A stretch of DNA of 64,000 bases from Hypomesus transpacificus (taxonomy: Eukaryota; Chordata; Actinopteri; Osmeriformes; Osmeridae). Below, piece by piece: positions 1 to 12,200 of this stretch. The DNA lies in NCBI RefSeq assembly GCF_021917145.1, contig NC_061060.1:10379053-10443052 (forward strand). The letters run 5' to 3'. The notes under the pieces were generated by a model, which saw only the letters and a program-made list of their open reading frames with translations, ran no database searches and was not told the origin of the DNA. How positions within the stretch are numbered: position 1 is the first letter of the stretch; each line of letters begins with the position of its first letter. Both the position numbers and the translations under genes were made by a program.

Positions 1-1440
1 GAGAAGCAGTAACGATAACGTCTTCGTGTAATCCCCTTACAGCTAAGCTCTCTTAAATTTAGGCCCAAACTTTAAATAGTCGGACAATAATGTCTGTGTA
101 CTGGACCCTGGTATTACCTTAACCCCACTAGTTGTTCAAGAGGTTAGTATACTTAGATGGAAATGGCTAGGTTTTGAAAGGACCTGTGTAGAAAGAGTGT
201 CTGAAAAGAGATGAGAAACTGGTTCATTTAGGTGGCTCATAACTTTACCTTCAGTATGTTGTCTCACTTTGTGTTGCATGGCAGCAAGGATGTCTATATG
301 AAACAGATGCAGAAACCTTGTCTGATGCAGTGGTACGTTCTGTCTAGGAAGGCCAGATTAAGTACCATTTACATAGCATGACTGACTGAAATACATGAAG
401 CGTAACCTGGAGTTTATTAATAGATCCATCGCTAGCTGTACGGGAAATTGTTGTTGGTTGTCTGCTCTCTGAAGATTAGTACTTTGTATATCCCCCAAGG
501 ACATCTTATTCAGTAAAATTTACATCAAACGGTTAAGAAAAATACAAGTATGTGATTCAAATATATGCAGTAGTAATACAAGTAATACAGTAATAATAAA
601 ATGACGCTAATATAAGTAATACAGTAATAATTCAAGTATAATACAGTGTTAATACAAGTTTACACAGTAATTCACAATAATACACAGTAATGATCCAAGT
701 ATATACAGTAGTAATACAAGTATGTAATACAAGTATGCATAGCAATAATTTCTGTGCATACTAGATGTGTATACCTCCTCTGTGGTAAGGGTCATTCACA
801 CAACCACCTGCTCCTGTAAACACAAACACTACAGCTTCATCTGGTTCAGTAGAAGTCACTATAGAAAGTAGAAGTGGAAGTGGCTGGTGGAGGCCAGACA
901 CAGCGACTGTTTGTTTTTAGCTTCTGTAAATCCTGATAGCAGAAACACAGTACCTTGGGCAAGTGGATGGATGGGGAAATGAGATCGAAGGAGAGACCAG
1001 AGCATAGACCAGGACAACTTCATTGAGTTAAGAGAAGAGACATTTTGGTAATTGAATGCTTTGCCACAGTTAAAGGGTGGTGAGAGCTGCCCAAAAAGTT
1101 TTTAAACTCAAAGACAGTGAAATGAAATGCCAGAGATATTCAGGTTCAGAGAATCTGCCAGTAGGGGGCAGTAAGAGGTTTGTTTGTGTTGAGTGAGGGG
1201 GATTGACCAGTCCCCTCATGTAATCTTACATCTGTTGAGCTACAGACCTAGGAGCACACCCACCTAAGGGTTTGCCCTGAGATGAGATAGGAGCCAGGAG
1301 TGTGTGTGAGGATTGTATGGATATACAGTATGTATCTATGTATGGGTGTGTGTGTATGTGTGTGAGAGTGAGTGTTGGAGGGGCACGGGTCTCTCAACTG
1401 AAAGAAAGAGGCAATCACATAGAGGAATCTAGAAAATGAC
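1..1440. other. Upstream intergenic DNA, no gene seen
   Basis: I see no convincing exon here on either strand. The open frames are short and non-conserved in appearance. The only structured part is an AT-rich degenerate tandem repeat at about 541-735. A TG/TA-rich tract lies around 1320-1370. The stretch is upstream of inppl1 and could contain its distal promoter, but no specific promoter element can be defended. Confidence 0.5.
541..735. repeat. Degenerate AT-rich tandem repeat (AGTAATAC-like units)
   Basis: The words AAGTA, AGTAATAC and CAGTAATAAT recur irregularly across about 195 bp, with units drifting in length. This looks like an old, diverged minisatellite rather than a coding or regulatory sequence. 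The limits are approximate. Confidence 0.6.
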
Positions 1441-3228
1441 ATTATAGCCGGGGGAGGAAGGGGGGTGTTTGGATGATGGAACGGTCTTGTGTGTCTATGT
1501 GTATTATGAGTCTATTATGGGGGCTGTGGTTGGGGGGTGACGGATTTTGCTGAGTAGTAAAAGAGAAACAGTAAAGCTGGAGCCAAACAGCTGCCCGCAG
1601 ACTCCCACTGCCACTCCCCCTTGGAGAACATTGGGAGAGGAGGAGAAGAGAGGGAAAGGAGAGGAGGGAGGGAGGAAGGGCAGGAGGGGCGTTGTTTGCT
1701 GAGGACAAAAATAAGACTCGTGCAGAAAGTCAAGGATGATCATAACCATATGGTGGCTGCTTTTCTTTTTGGGCTCGGAAGAGGCAGAGAAAAAGGGCTT
1801 TGGGAGACACGGACAATGACAAAAAAGAAAGGCGGCGCAAGAGAGAGGAAGAGAGAGCGAGGGTGGGAGGAGATAAAGCAAGCCAGCACAGAGGAAAAAC
1901 AAGTAGGAAGACGAGAAATTGGAAGTGAGGCAGCTGGAGTCTGAGCCAAAACGGCCCACCTGAATGCGCGAGGCTGTGCGTTGTGTTTGGATTTAAGGAA
2001 GGAGGAGCTGAGGGAAGGGTGGAGGAGGAAAGGAGGGTCTGAAGGAGGAGAGCAGGGAGGGCTGGCCCCGGAGAGGAAGCTGCCTGCTGGCAGGGCCGGC
2101 ACACACACTAGTGATGAAGTGAAGTCACTCGCAGGAATTCTCCAGGCTGCATCTGGGTGTTTTTTTCTCTTTTTTTCCTTCGATCCCTTTCTTTGTAAAC
2201 CAGTAACTTCCTCTGTGTGCTTGGGCCGAGGGCTGTTGGAGCTGTCCTCTGCACTCCTTTCTGAGGACACCCTGGAGACACACTGGACACACCACAACGA
2301 GGACACGGCGCTGTCTACACACACCCTCACACACTTGCATGCAGCACAGCCTCACGCTATAGAAGCCAACATGTGACCTGAGAGAGAGCAAGAAGGAATC
2401 AGAGAGAGGCAGCAACCATCAGCGAAACTTTTTTTTTTTACTATCTTTCCCTTATATGGAGAAACAACTGGAAAATCATTTGAATTTGTCTGGTTTCTGT
2501 CGCATGGCTGGTTCAGTTTCATGTGGGGTGTCTGCGAGGGCTGTGTGCAGCTGATTGTCACTGCTTATGCTGTTCTTAGTTCTTCTTTCCTATGCTGTTT
2601 GCGTGGTTTTTTTTTTAGGACACAGCAGGAGGGCTGTGTTTGTGGCGCGGAGGCTACACCCTCTCACTCTGCGTCAGGAGGGCTAGGCTTCATTCATGCC
2701 CTGCTGGTCCTCTCTTCTGGTCTCTCTCTCCCATAGCTCTCCCTCCCTCTGTTCTCTCTCTCTCACTCTTTATTGTAATTCATTGTTGTGTACTTGGGAG
2801 ACTCGCCTGTTTCTATAGAAAAGGGAGCTACAAACCCTCGCTAAGGGGAATGAGCGGTTGCTAATGAGCGAAGTGGACCAGAGCTCATCAAGGAGGAACT
2901 GTTGTATTTGAGGACACACACAGACTACCCTGGTGTGGGGAAGTCCTATTCCCGCTTCACACCTCTCCCTTATGTCTGACCCAGTGGCATTCTGGCTGAT
3001 GAAAACAAGGAAGAGGAGTACTCTGTCCCTACTGGAACTGACTGGGGAGAGGAGCATGATGGGAAAGCTCTAAACCCTCCGGAGTACCACACAACGACAA
3101 CTCCTCATTGGACAGTCATGTCTCATCGCCATGTGTGTCTATGTGTGTCTGTCAGACATTGTTGTGGATAACGTTGGAGAACAGACACTCTCCTCACGGA
3201 CGACGGAGGGTTGACTGCTGGAATCATC
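1441..3228 (+). other. inppl1: Probable inppl1 promoter/5'UTR region, exons not resolved
   Basis: This stretch precedes the inppl1 start codon. It is strand-asymmetric, with G/A-rich blocks at about 1620-2060 and T/C-rich blocks at about 2160-2210 and 2700-2770. The 3' end must contain 5'UTR, because the first coding exon has no acceptor that is needed for the frame and the ATG at 3229 has a good context (A at -3, G at +4). I could not identify a TATA box, transcription start or a defensible non-coding exon. Many overlapping open frames occur on both strands but reflect the purine bias. Confidence 0.4.
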
Positions 3229-6200
3229 ATGGCCACAGCGGCCTGGTATCACCGGGACATCAGCCGTGTGCATGCAGAGGATTTGCTGGCTCGAGCAGGG
3301 AGGGATGGCAGCTTCCTTGTTAGGAACAGTGAGTCTGTACCTGGAGCCTACGCCCTGTGTGTACTGTGAGTACCGTTCCTGCAGACACACACACACATCC
3401 AGTATATACAGTACACATGCACACAAGCACACACTCACACAAAGCAGACACATTTGCTCAGTCATGTGTGTGTGTTTGTGAGCCACTCCCCTCTGCTCCT
3501 GTCAAGCAGCAACATGGTCATTATTTCTCTGTGAGCCTCACACTCACATCAACACATACATGCACACCCCCCCCACACTGGTGTTGCTGTGTGAACTCCC
3601 CTCAGTCCTTCAGCTGATCTAGGTCTCCATGCTTGTGTCTGTGTGTCTGTGTTAGAGAATAGCTTCAGCAGTCTGTTCCTCTGTCAACTCCATCAGATGG
3701 CTGAGATTCTGTCTCTCTCTCACTGCTTCTCCCTCTCTCTCTCTCGTTCTCTCTCTCTGTCCATACTACAAACTCAGTCCTGTTTGTTGAGCTGTACCCT
3801 GGCTCAAGAGCGTCCCTTTTCTCTCTTCCCCTCCCGGCTTCCCCAGCCTGGCTCGGAGGGCCCCAGGGCCTGGAGGAGGGCGGGAGCTCTGGTGACCGCA
3901 CGGCTTTCTGCGCTCATCGTCCTGAGCCAGGCACATTCCTGAAAGCTGAGCCCTGCTCATGCTGATGTGCACTCTCTCATGCTGCCCCCCCCCCCACCTC
4001 TCACTCCTCATTCCTTCTCCTATTCTCTCGCTATTTATTTAACCACGCTTCTGTCTTCTGGGCTTTGTCTTGTCTCTGTTTCCTCACTGTACCTTTTGTA
4101 TTGTGGTTAGCTCATAAACGTCCTCATTCAATGGTGTGTTGGGGTGTAGGATCCAACCCGAGGATAGACAAGGTGGTCAATGACCTTGTCTACAAAGTCT
4201 AGGTCAGGCACTTCCTGCCTCCGTGAAAGTTGTAATATCTAAAAGAGAGACCTGTGTGCTCCCTGAGTGAGGTGTGAAGCCCCTGGTGTAAAGTTAAGAA
4301 ACACAAGTAACAATCCTAACAAGCGTGGCACATCTGGTCCTTGTTCCACCCCCAACCCACATCAAATGTTCTGCCTTTAATCCTAATTTCTTCTCCAAAA
4401 CCTTAAACGCTTTTCTGTCCACGCACAATGTATAAATGTTTACATTCTTCTTTTGCAGGTTCCAGCGCCATGTTCACACCTATCGTATCCTCCCTGATGC
4501 AGACGGTCTTCTTGCTGTTCAGGTGAGTGAGCAGCTGCTCTCAGAGTCATGGAGCAGGACTCATTTCCTGAATCTGTTAGAGCAGCAATTCATATCAACA
4601 CTGGCTAGCTCAAAGAAGAAGACACCCTAACAGAATAATTCCAGTAGTACTGTACAATGCTTCTTCTAAAACTGCTAGAGCAGTAAGCTCTTAATGTAAT
4701 TGTTTGTAGAATCTGGTTCTGCTAGGCAATCAGCACACACACAGAATGATTCATCAACTCTCGTCAAGCACAATGGAAACATTAATTTGTGCTTCAGTAG
4801 GACAACTGGAGTTGTATGCAGCCATGGGGTCTCTGGTCAGTTAGAAGAAAAACAAAGCTGGATGTGTTCTGATGCTCTCCTTTGTCTGCCACCACTGCTG
4901 CAGGCTTGTTGTGTGATTGGCATCACTGCCATGCGGCCGCGTGCTTGGTTAATGACCTCAGCAGGACACAGAGGAAACTGTGTGTGCGTGTGTATGTTTG
5001 TGCTTGTGTGTGTTTGAGTCTGTGCATGTGTGTGTGTGTGTATGTGTGTGTGTCACACAGATTCTTGCAACACCCACGCACTGGGTCACTGACCATGTCC
5101 ACAATACGCCATACTGAAAACCCACAAGGGGCTGGGTCTGTTTATTTGTGTGCATGTGTAGGTGTGTGTGAGCTTGTTTGTGTATGTGTGTTCTACACAT
5201 AAACTGTGTTTGTATTACGTACTATGTGTGGGTTAGTTGGGTGTGTATCTGTGGCTGGTAACTGGATATAATGGACTAGTTCTAAGACTGACTGCGTCTG
5301 GTCCCAATTTCAGAAAAGAACAAAACGCACGCTAACAAATACCGGTGAAGTGGCAGACCACAAGCCAGCCCAAGCATTCCTCAAGCATGTTAACTCCAAA
5401 GAGCTCAGTAAAGCTTGTCTCACAATTGTTTAACAGGGCTCCGACCAGGAGACACCACAGACTCGCTCTGTTTTGAGAGAAGGGCTGTGCCCCTCCACGT
5501 ATTAGTACTATTTCATCTGTTTTCCACTGAAGCTAGTGAAAGTTTCCCATGAGCAGATTAGCTTCAAGCAGCCAATACAGTGGAAAGGGATGGATTACTT
5601 TACTACTTGTGTTTACTTAGAAGGCTGGCTATATCATAAGGGGTTTTAATTGTCTTTCTCAAACTCCAGTGTCACTCTCTTCCTCTATTTTTAAGAGCTT
5701 TTTGTGAAAGAGAAAATAAAAAAGTATAATTCAGTGAGAGTCTCTGTTGTTAGAAACAGGTCACTGCTGCCACAAATGGTTTCTTCAGCTGCGAAATGAA
5801 AACAATAATCTCTAAAATAAGACAAACAAGAAAAGGGCTCATTATTTAGTAATCGTGCTGTGTGTATCTGTGCTCCACGGCCCTGGGTTTGTGGAATTCC
5901 TGGCCTGTGTCAGTGGGTCTGTGTTTTGAGAGGCATCAAAGCGTGTATTTGGGTGATATCATCTGACGCTGGCGTCTGTGTGTGTGTCTGTGGATGTGTG
6001 AATATTGTCATTTTATAGGCCATTAAACACTTGTGTTTGTAGGTTGACGGAGCGTGTGTTTGTTTGTGGTGCTGTCTGTTTATAGTAAGGGTGTACACCA
6101 CAGTAAATAGGGAACTGGCAGTGAAGTGGTTTAATACACTTTATAGTAGCCACGCTTGCGAGTTGCCAGACTGAGGACGTGGGCTTTCTGAAACCCACAG

Positions 6201-9200
6201 GACCCTAATCTGGATCAGATTCTGTCATGCAAACTGAGGCAGGAAACTTTTTTTTTCCCCCATTGAGAAACAGATTGACTAGTGGTCCTTACCAAGACAT
6301 ACTGTATAGAGTTGAAGACTAGACTTGAATACAGCATAATAACACACATAGACACTTTAAACACTTACAGATGCTGTAAAGCAGAACTGAAATTTAGTTT
6401 TGAATTCATCACACCACAGAAGAATGTGTTGTTAACTACCCATCCAAATTCGAATTAAAAAAACACAGACAAGAATGTTAAATTAGACTTCAAAAAATCA
6501 GCATTCTTCTCTGCTTGATACTGGGGGGGCGTGTCGCCTGAAGGAGCTGAAGCTCCACCCCCCTTGAATTTATTAGATTTGCAACAACAGCAACAACTAG
6601 CTAAATCAGATATCAGAACAGACCTACCTGCAGTCTCTGAGTGTTTTATGTGTTAATTACTTTGTCTTTGCAACGTACCAGCTGAGTAACAGAATGCAGG
6701 TTATATAAACCGTCTGTGATCTGACGGTTCTGTTTGCTGTTAGCGTTGGAGAAACAGTTGTATTCCTCCATTTCTGGTTCTGTTCTGTATTCTGTCAGCT
6801 ACCTGACGTAAGTGAAATTTAATATTTGGGTGTTTAGTCATGGTGTGTTTTTGGTCGAACCTTTCAGGACAGTGTTTGTTTGGTATGCCTGCAGTATTCA
6901 CAGTTGTACATGTAATGTACACATAGTCTGTTGTGTGTGTGTGTGTGCATGCATGGGTGTGTGTTTTACCTTTAGACAACTCAAGGGGTTCAGGTGAACT
7001 GTTTCCGCACACTGGGGGATCTGGTTTTGGGGTACCAGAACCCCCATAAGGGGTTGGTCTCACCCCTGTGGTACCCTGTTGGACGAGACTCTGAAGCTGG
7101 GGATGACAGCTCAGGTAGGTCTCCCTCCCTTTCCCTCACAACACACACATATCGCACATCAGCAAACCTTCAGCACACATACAGAGTACTTTGGGAATGG
7201 AAGTCTGTATTTACTTTGAGAATGTGCGATGTCAGAGAAATCCTCATAGTTTTAATATGATGCAGATGGCGATGAAGAGAAGCCAGGAAGCGGTTCTTCT
7301 CCTTCTTCAGCCAACCCAGCCCCTCCTACCGGGCCTGCCGCCACCCCTCCACCCCACACCCTCTTCCTCCACAGACTACAGGAACTCTGCACTCCCAGGT
7401 ACGGAACCCCATTACACAACACCACTGTTTACCACAGTCTAGCACAACACAGCAAAGGATGTTCCTGGAACAGATCCACTATGAACAGATCCACTATGAA
7501 CAGATCCACTATGAACAGATGCATTTTGAATAGATCAATTGTGAATAGATCCCTGTTCAACGCTTGGATAAAATTGTCTGCTAAAAACGAATCCAAAGTC
7601 AAAAAGTTGTTGGTTATCTTGATAGGTAATTGTGTACCTGGTAGTAATAGATAACTTTTAGGTTTTGGAGAGATTATGGTTTATTATTTTGAACCATGTG
7701 TTGGCGATCTCCTCCCCTGGTGCTGCAGCCTGGCAAGCGAGGTGGTGAGCGCGCTCAGTGAGTACCTACGCAGTGACCTGCCCATGGACATGGAGGGAGT
7801 CCGCAGGGGGGCACCGCGGCTGCGCCACCTTCACCGTACCCTGGGCACAGCCTGCCAGGGCCTCCACAGGTACATCAGCACCTGTCTACATGCCCCTGTA
7901 AACTTCAATGTTTGCATCATTGTATGAATGCTATGGTCCAGGTAATGATGTATGAAAGTCATTGATCCACAGTGAGATCGACCTGACCCTGTCCAGTCTG
8001 GAGACCCTGGCCAAAGTGTTTGATCATCCCACCTGCCCTCTGACCAGCTCACAGGTGCTGCACCGGTTCAGTATGCCAGCCTAGCTCTGGAGGGATTCAT
8101 ATCTGTGGGGATTTGTGTCAAACAAACCTGATTTACTACCCCCCCTAGTGAACTAATGAAGAAACTTCACTTTGAGTACTGAAAATGTACTCCAGGACTC
8201 ATACTAGTACAAGTATGGCTGAACTATGACACAATGACATGCTGTAAATGTTTAATATTTATTTTATGTAACCCTCTGCTGTGCTGTTCACCCACACTTG
8301 TTACACTGCAGAACTTGGGGTTGGTTCCGGAGGTAGAGATGGACAACCTGCTGTTTAAGATCTCAGCCTTAGTCAGTCTCCTCTCATCCCTGGAGAAGAG
8401 GGTGTGTACTGCTCACACAGTGTCTATGCCACAGACGCCCGCTACAGTCTCTCAGATCAGTTTGAACCTTGTGAGTCACCCGACTGATGATCCAGAGTAC
8501 TTTGTGCTCTTCACATGCAGGTGTTAAATGCTCTGCAAGATGCCGTGACCAATCACAATCTGGCTGTGCAGCCTGCCCCTCCCCCTGAGCCATCCCCTGC
8601 TCATGTGGCCAAGAGCCATGCCAGGCCCACGCCTGTTCACTCCTTTCAGGTAGAGTTGGGAAGGAAAGGGTTGGGGTGTTGCATGTTATACATGTGGTCA
8701 AAACATTAGGACAGTCAGTTTGGGATATTCTGTGGGTGGGACAGGGGATTTGTTGTACGAAACTAAACCCTTAGCTGTGTTTTGCTACTGTGTGTGTATT
8801 TGTGTGTGTCCAGGTGAAGATGGTGCGGTACGGCAGACAGACGGTGTCAGTGGATGTAGACACAGGAGTACTGCTGTTCGACAGGAAAACTGGCTCGTTC
8901 CGGGTGGAGACGGTCTCACATGAGCGCAGTGAGAGCCCAAAATATCTAACAACAACTTCCAAATTCTGACAAAAATGTGGAAGGGTGACATTGATCGTTG
9001 ATTGTGTATGTGTGTGGTGTGTGCGTGTTAGTTCTGCAGCTCGTCAAGTTCCAGAGCAGCTCGGCCAAGCTCCGCATGGTGGTGGACAGTCATCACAACC
9101 CACCACGAGAGCTGATGTTTGAGAGTGCCCGAGTAAGACAGAGCCAGCACATGACCACCTGACCTCCTCCGCCAAGCCTTTTCTTGACTTCTCATTCCTA

Positions 9201-12200
9201 CATGTTCTGCACAATGTTCTTTTGCTTGAATGAGCAACGTCAGAGTGCGTTCCACCTTTCTCCAATCAGAAGCGAGAAGCCTTCTGTCAGCTGCTGCAGG
9301 TGATGAAGACCAGACACTCCCAGCTGACTGAGCCTGATGTCATCTCTGTGTTTGTGGGAACCTGGAACATGGGTAACACACCCTCCTTGCCACACACTGC
9401 TTCTCGCACTGTTCAAGACAGTCATGCCAATCATTATCAATGTCAATCATTAGACTAATTGATGGATTCCATTTTGAATTGAAGGATGTAAGGGGTGAAA
9501 CATCAAATATTCATATTAAAGTAGTTCAAGGAGTCATGGTAAGAAATCAGTGTGTGTGGTGTGTGTGAACGTGTGTGTGCTGCATCCAGGTGGCTCCCCG
9601 CCCCCTCGCAGCCTGCAGTCCTGGGTGACCTGCTGTGGTTTGGGCCAAACGCTAGATGATTCCACCGCCCTGCTCCCTCACGACGTCTACGCTCTGGGCA
9701 CCCAGGAGAACCCGCAGGGTGAGAGGGAGTGGACGGAGCATGTCAAGGCCACACTGCACAGTCACACGCACTTCCACTACAAACCGGTGGGTAGATCTGC
9801 TCCTCCGTCTTTGGCGCAATGTTATTAATGTCATCCGTTATCTTCTTTGTCTTTATTGTCAGTCTGTGATACTATTTCAAGATGTCTTGCTTTTGACCGT
9901 CACTGAAGCTGTGGTGTTGTGGTGGGCCATGTAACGGTAGTGTTTCTCTCTGTCCTGAAGGTGGCAGTGCAGTCCCTGTGGAACATGAAGCTGGCTGTGT
10001 TTGTGAAGCCAGAGCACGAGAGCCGCATCAGCCATGTCAACACAGCCAGTGTAAAGACAGGCCTAGGGAACACACTGGGTACAGTGATCCAAAGAGGACA
10101 TTAACACCCTCATAATCTCCTTCCTGATCAATGATAGCACACACACGCACAAACACACACACACACACGCACACACACACACACACACACACTACACTAG
10201 CCTATGGCTACCAGCCAAAAACATCAGGGCGTGATTAATAGTTCTTAAATTCCATGGTTGTTATGTGTGTTCCAGGAAACAAGGGTGCTGTTGGGATCTC
10301 CTTCCTATTCAGCGGAACCTCCTTTGGCTTTGTTAACTGCCATCTGACCTCTGGGAGTGAGAAAGTACTTAGGTAGACACCCTAACACCCTTTACAGGCC
10401 TACATACTTGCTCCTTCATAGATTACATGCGAGTTGAAAAACACAGATATGAACTAATATAAGACTGGGTTGTGTCTCCTCTGACGTTTTCCTTTGAGCA
10501 GATACAGCTGCTGTGATGTTTCTTCAGCCCCTGAATGGAAGTGTTGTGTGTGTGTGTTTCTGTCAGGAGGAACCAGAACTGTGCAGACATCCTACGTCTG
10601 CTGTCTCTAGGGGACAAGCAGCTCAGTTCGTTTGATATCAGCCTGCGCTTCACACACCTCTTCTGGTGTGGAGACCTCAACTACCGCCTGGACCTGGAGG
10701 TGCAGGACATACTGGAGCACGTGTCCAAGCGAAAGTTTGAGGCGTTGATGTGTGCCGACCAGCTGACTAGAGAGAGGCACAAGAGGAAAGCCTTTCTCAA
10801 CTTCAGTGAGTTGTGTTCAAGTGCTAAGATTGTAAGAGTTGACGAGGAGGCCCGATGCTATGTTCACGATATCTCAATCAATTATTGAATCCTCCTCTTG
10901 ACTGAATGCAATCCCCCTTCGTCCTTCATCTTTTGTCTTCTCTCTTTGTCCTTCTCCTTGTCCTGTTTAAGAGGAGGAGAAGATTGAGTTTCCACCCACC
11001 TACAGATATGAGCGGGGGTCCAGGGACTGCTACCTATGGCAGAAATACAAGACGTCCGGGGTTAGTCACTGTTGCAACCTTCAGTCCACCATAGCCCCTT
11101 CCTCATAATGTAGCCACCACTGTGAAGGGCACCCGAGTCACTGTGCAGATCCATGTTATCTCAATAACATTTTAGAAAGCCAGAAAATGTCATCTCCATT
11201 CTCCATTATTCTTTTGACCCAAGTAAAGCACATTGGATGTTACCTTAATGTTAAGTTGGGACTTTTGGCCGTAGGAACCACACATTGTACACATTCTAAA
11301 TAAAGCCCCATAACACTCTGTCACACATATTTTCATGTGTAACCCTACCATCTCTATGGGGGGTCACTTTGGGGCCGTAGCTTTGATGGCAGCTGTCAGG
11401 ACCGCTATTATTAGGTTTGCAGAGGTATGTTTGGTACAGCTGGGCAAGCAGGCAGGGTCGAAAGCATCATTCTGAAATCATCTTTTCATGCATATTCCTG
11501 GCAGATGTACACCCACACGAAACACACATTTTGCTGACAGACAAATCCCAACTGCTTGTTTGCAGGTGCGTGTTAATGTGCCTTCGTGGTGTGACCGTGT
11601 TTTGTGGAAGAGCTACCCAGACACACACATCAGTTGTACTTCCTACGGTACGTTTGGAAGGTCTCTGAATGCCAAGGAACACTAACATTGTGGTGACTGA
11701 AAGTTCAAATATGGGATACAATGTTTGTTTCTGTGGCCTTCCCATATTGGACATTTTTGAAATATTCTTTCATCACTTGTTTTGTGTAAAACAACAATGT
11801 GAAGGTTCACTCGAGTGTCAAGTCCTACTGCTTTGGTCTGCGGGTCGCATACACACTGACTCATTTCCTTCTTGTGGCTCTCACTTGTGGACTCTGTGAA
11901 GAACCCCCTCCAAAAATCAGCCAACATTTTCATCTTCTCAGGTTGTACTGATGACATCTTCACCAGCGACCACTCCCCAGTGTTCGCCACCTTCCAAGTT
12001 GGTGTGACATCACAGTATGTCTCAAAAATAGGTAAGTCTGTTGGGAGACTAACACAATAGCACCCGCATTATTCTAAATGCCATTCAGTGCCTTTGCTAA
12101 ATCTGGTTCTGTGATATGTATGCATCCGTCATTTCAGACCCAAACTTGAGCATGGAGCGAGCCTGGATTGAGCTGGAGGTGGTTGAGGCCATTGTGAAGA

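Larger units (their letters stand above)
3229..7114 (+). other. inppl1: inppl1 exons 1-3: SH2 domain
   Basis: Exon 1 (3229-3365) starts with the WYHRD signature (Trp6) and carries FLVR at residues 29-32; Arg32 is the phosphotyrosine-binding arginine. Exon 2 (4459-4522) encodes HVHTYRILPD, the beta strands after the BC loop. Exon 3 (6976-7114) completes the domain and ends in an acidic linker. By family knowledge this domain docks SHIP2 on tyrosine-phosphorylated partners. Exon 1 ends at phase 2 and exon 2 restores the frame, giving 67 whole codons. Confidence 0.93.

Noticed and set aside
1442..2415. Several overlapping open frames of 60-196 codons on both strands
   Set aside because: They follow the G/A versus C/T strand bias, overlap each other on opposite strands and show no domain or splice logic.
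7471..7553. CRISPR-like array
   Set aside because: The repeats are contiguous, with no unique spacers, and the DNA is vertebrate intron.
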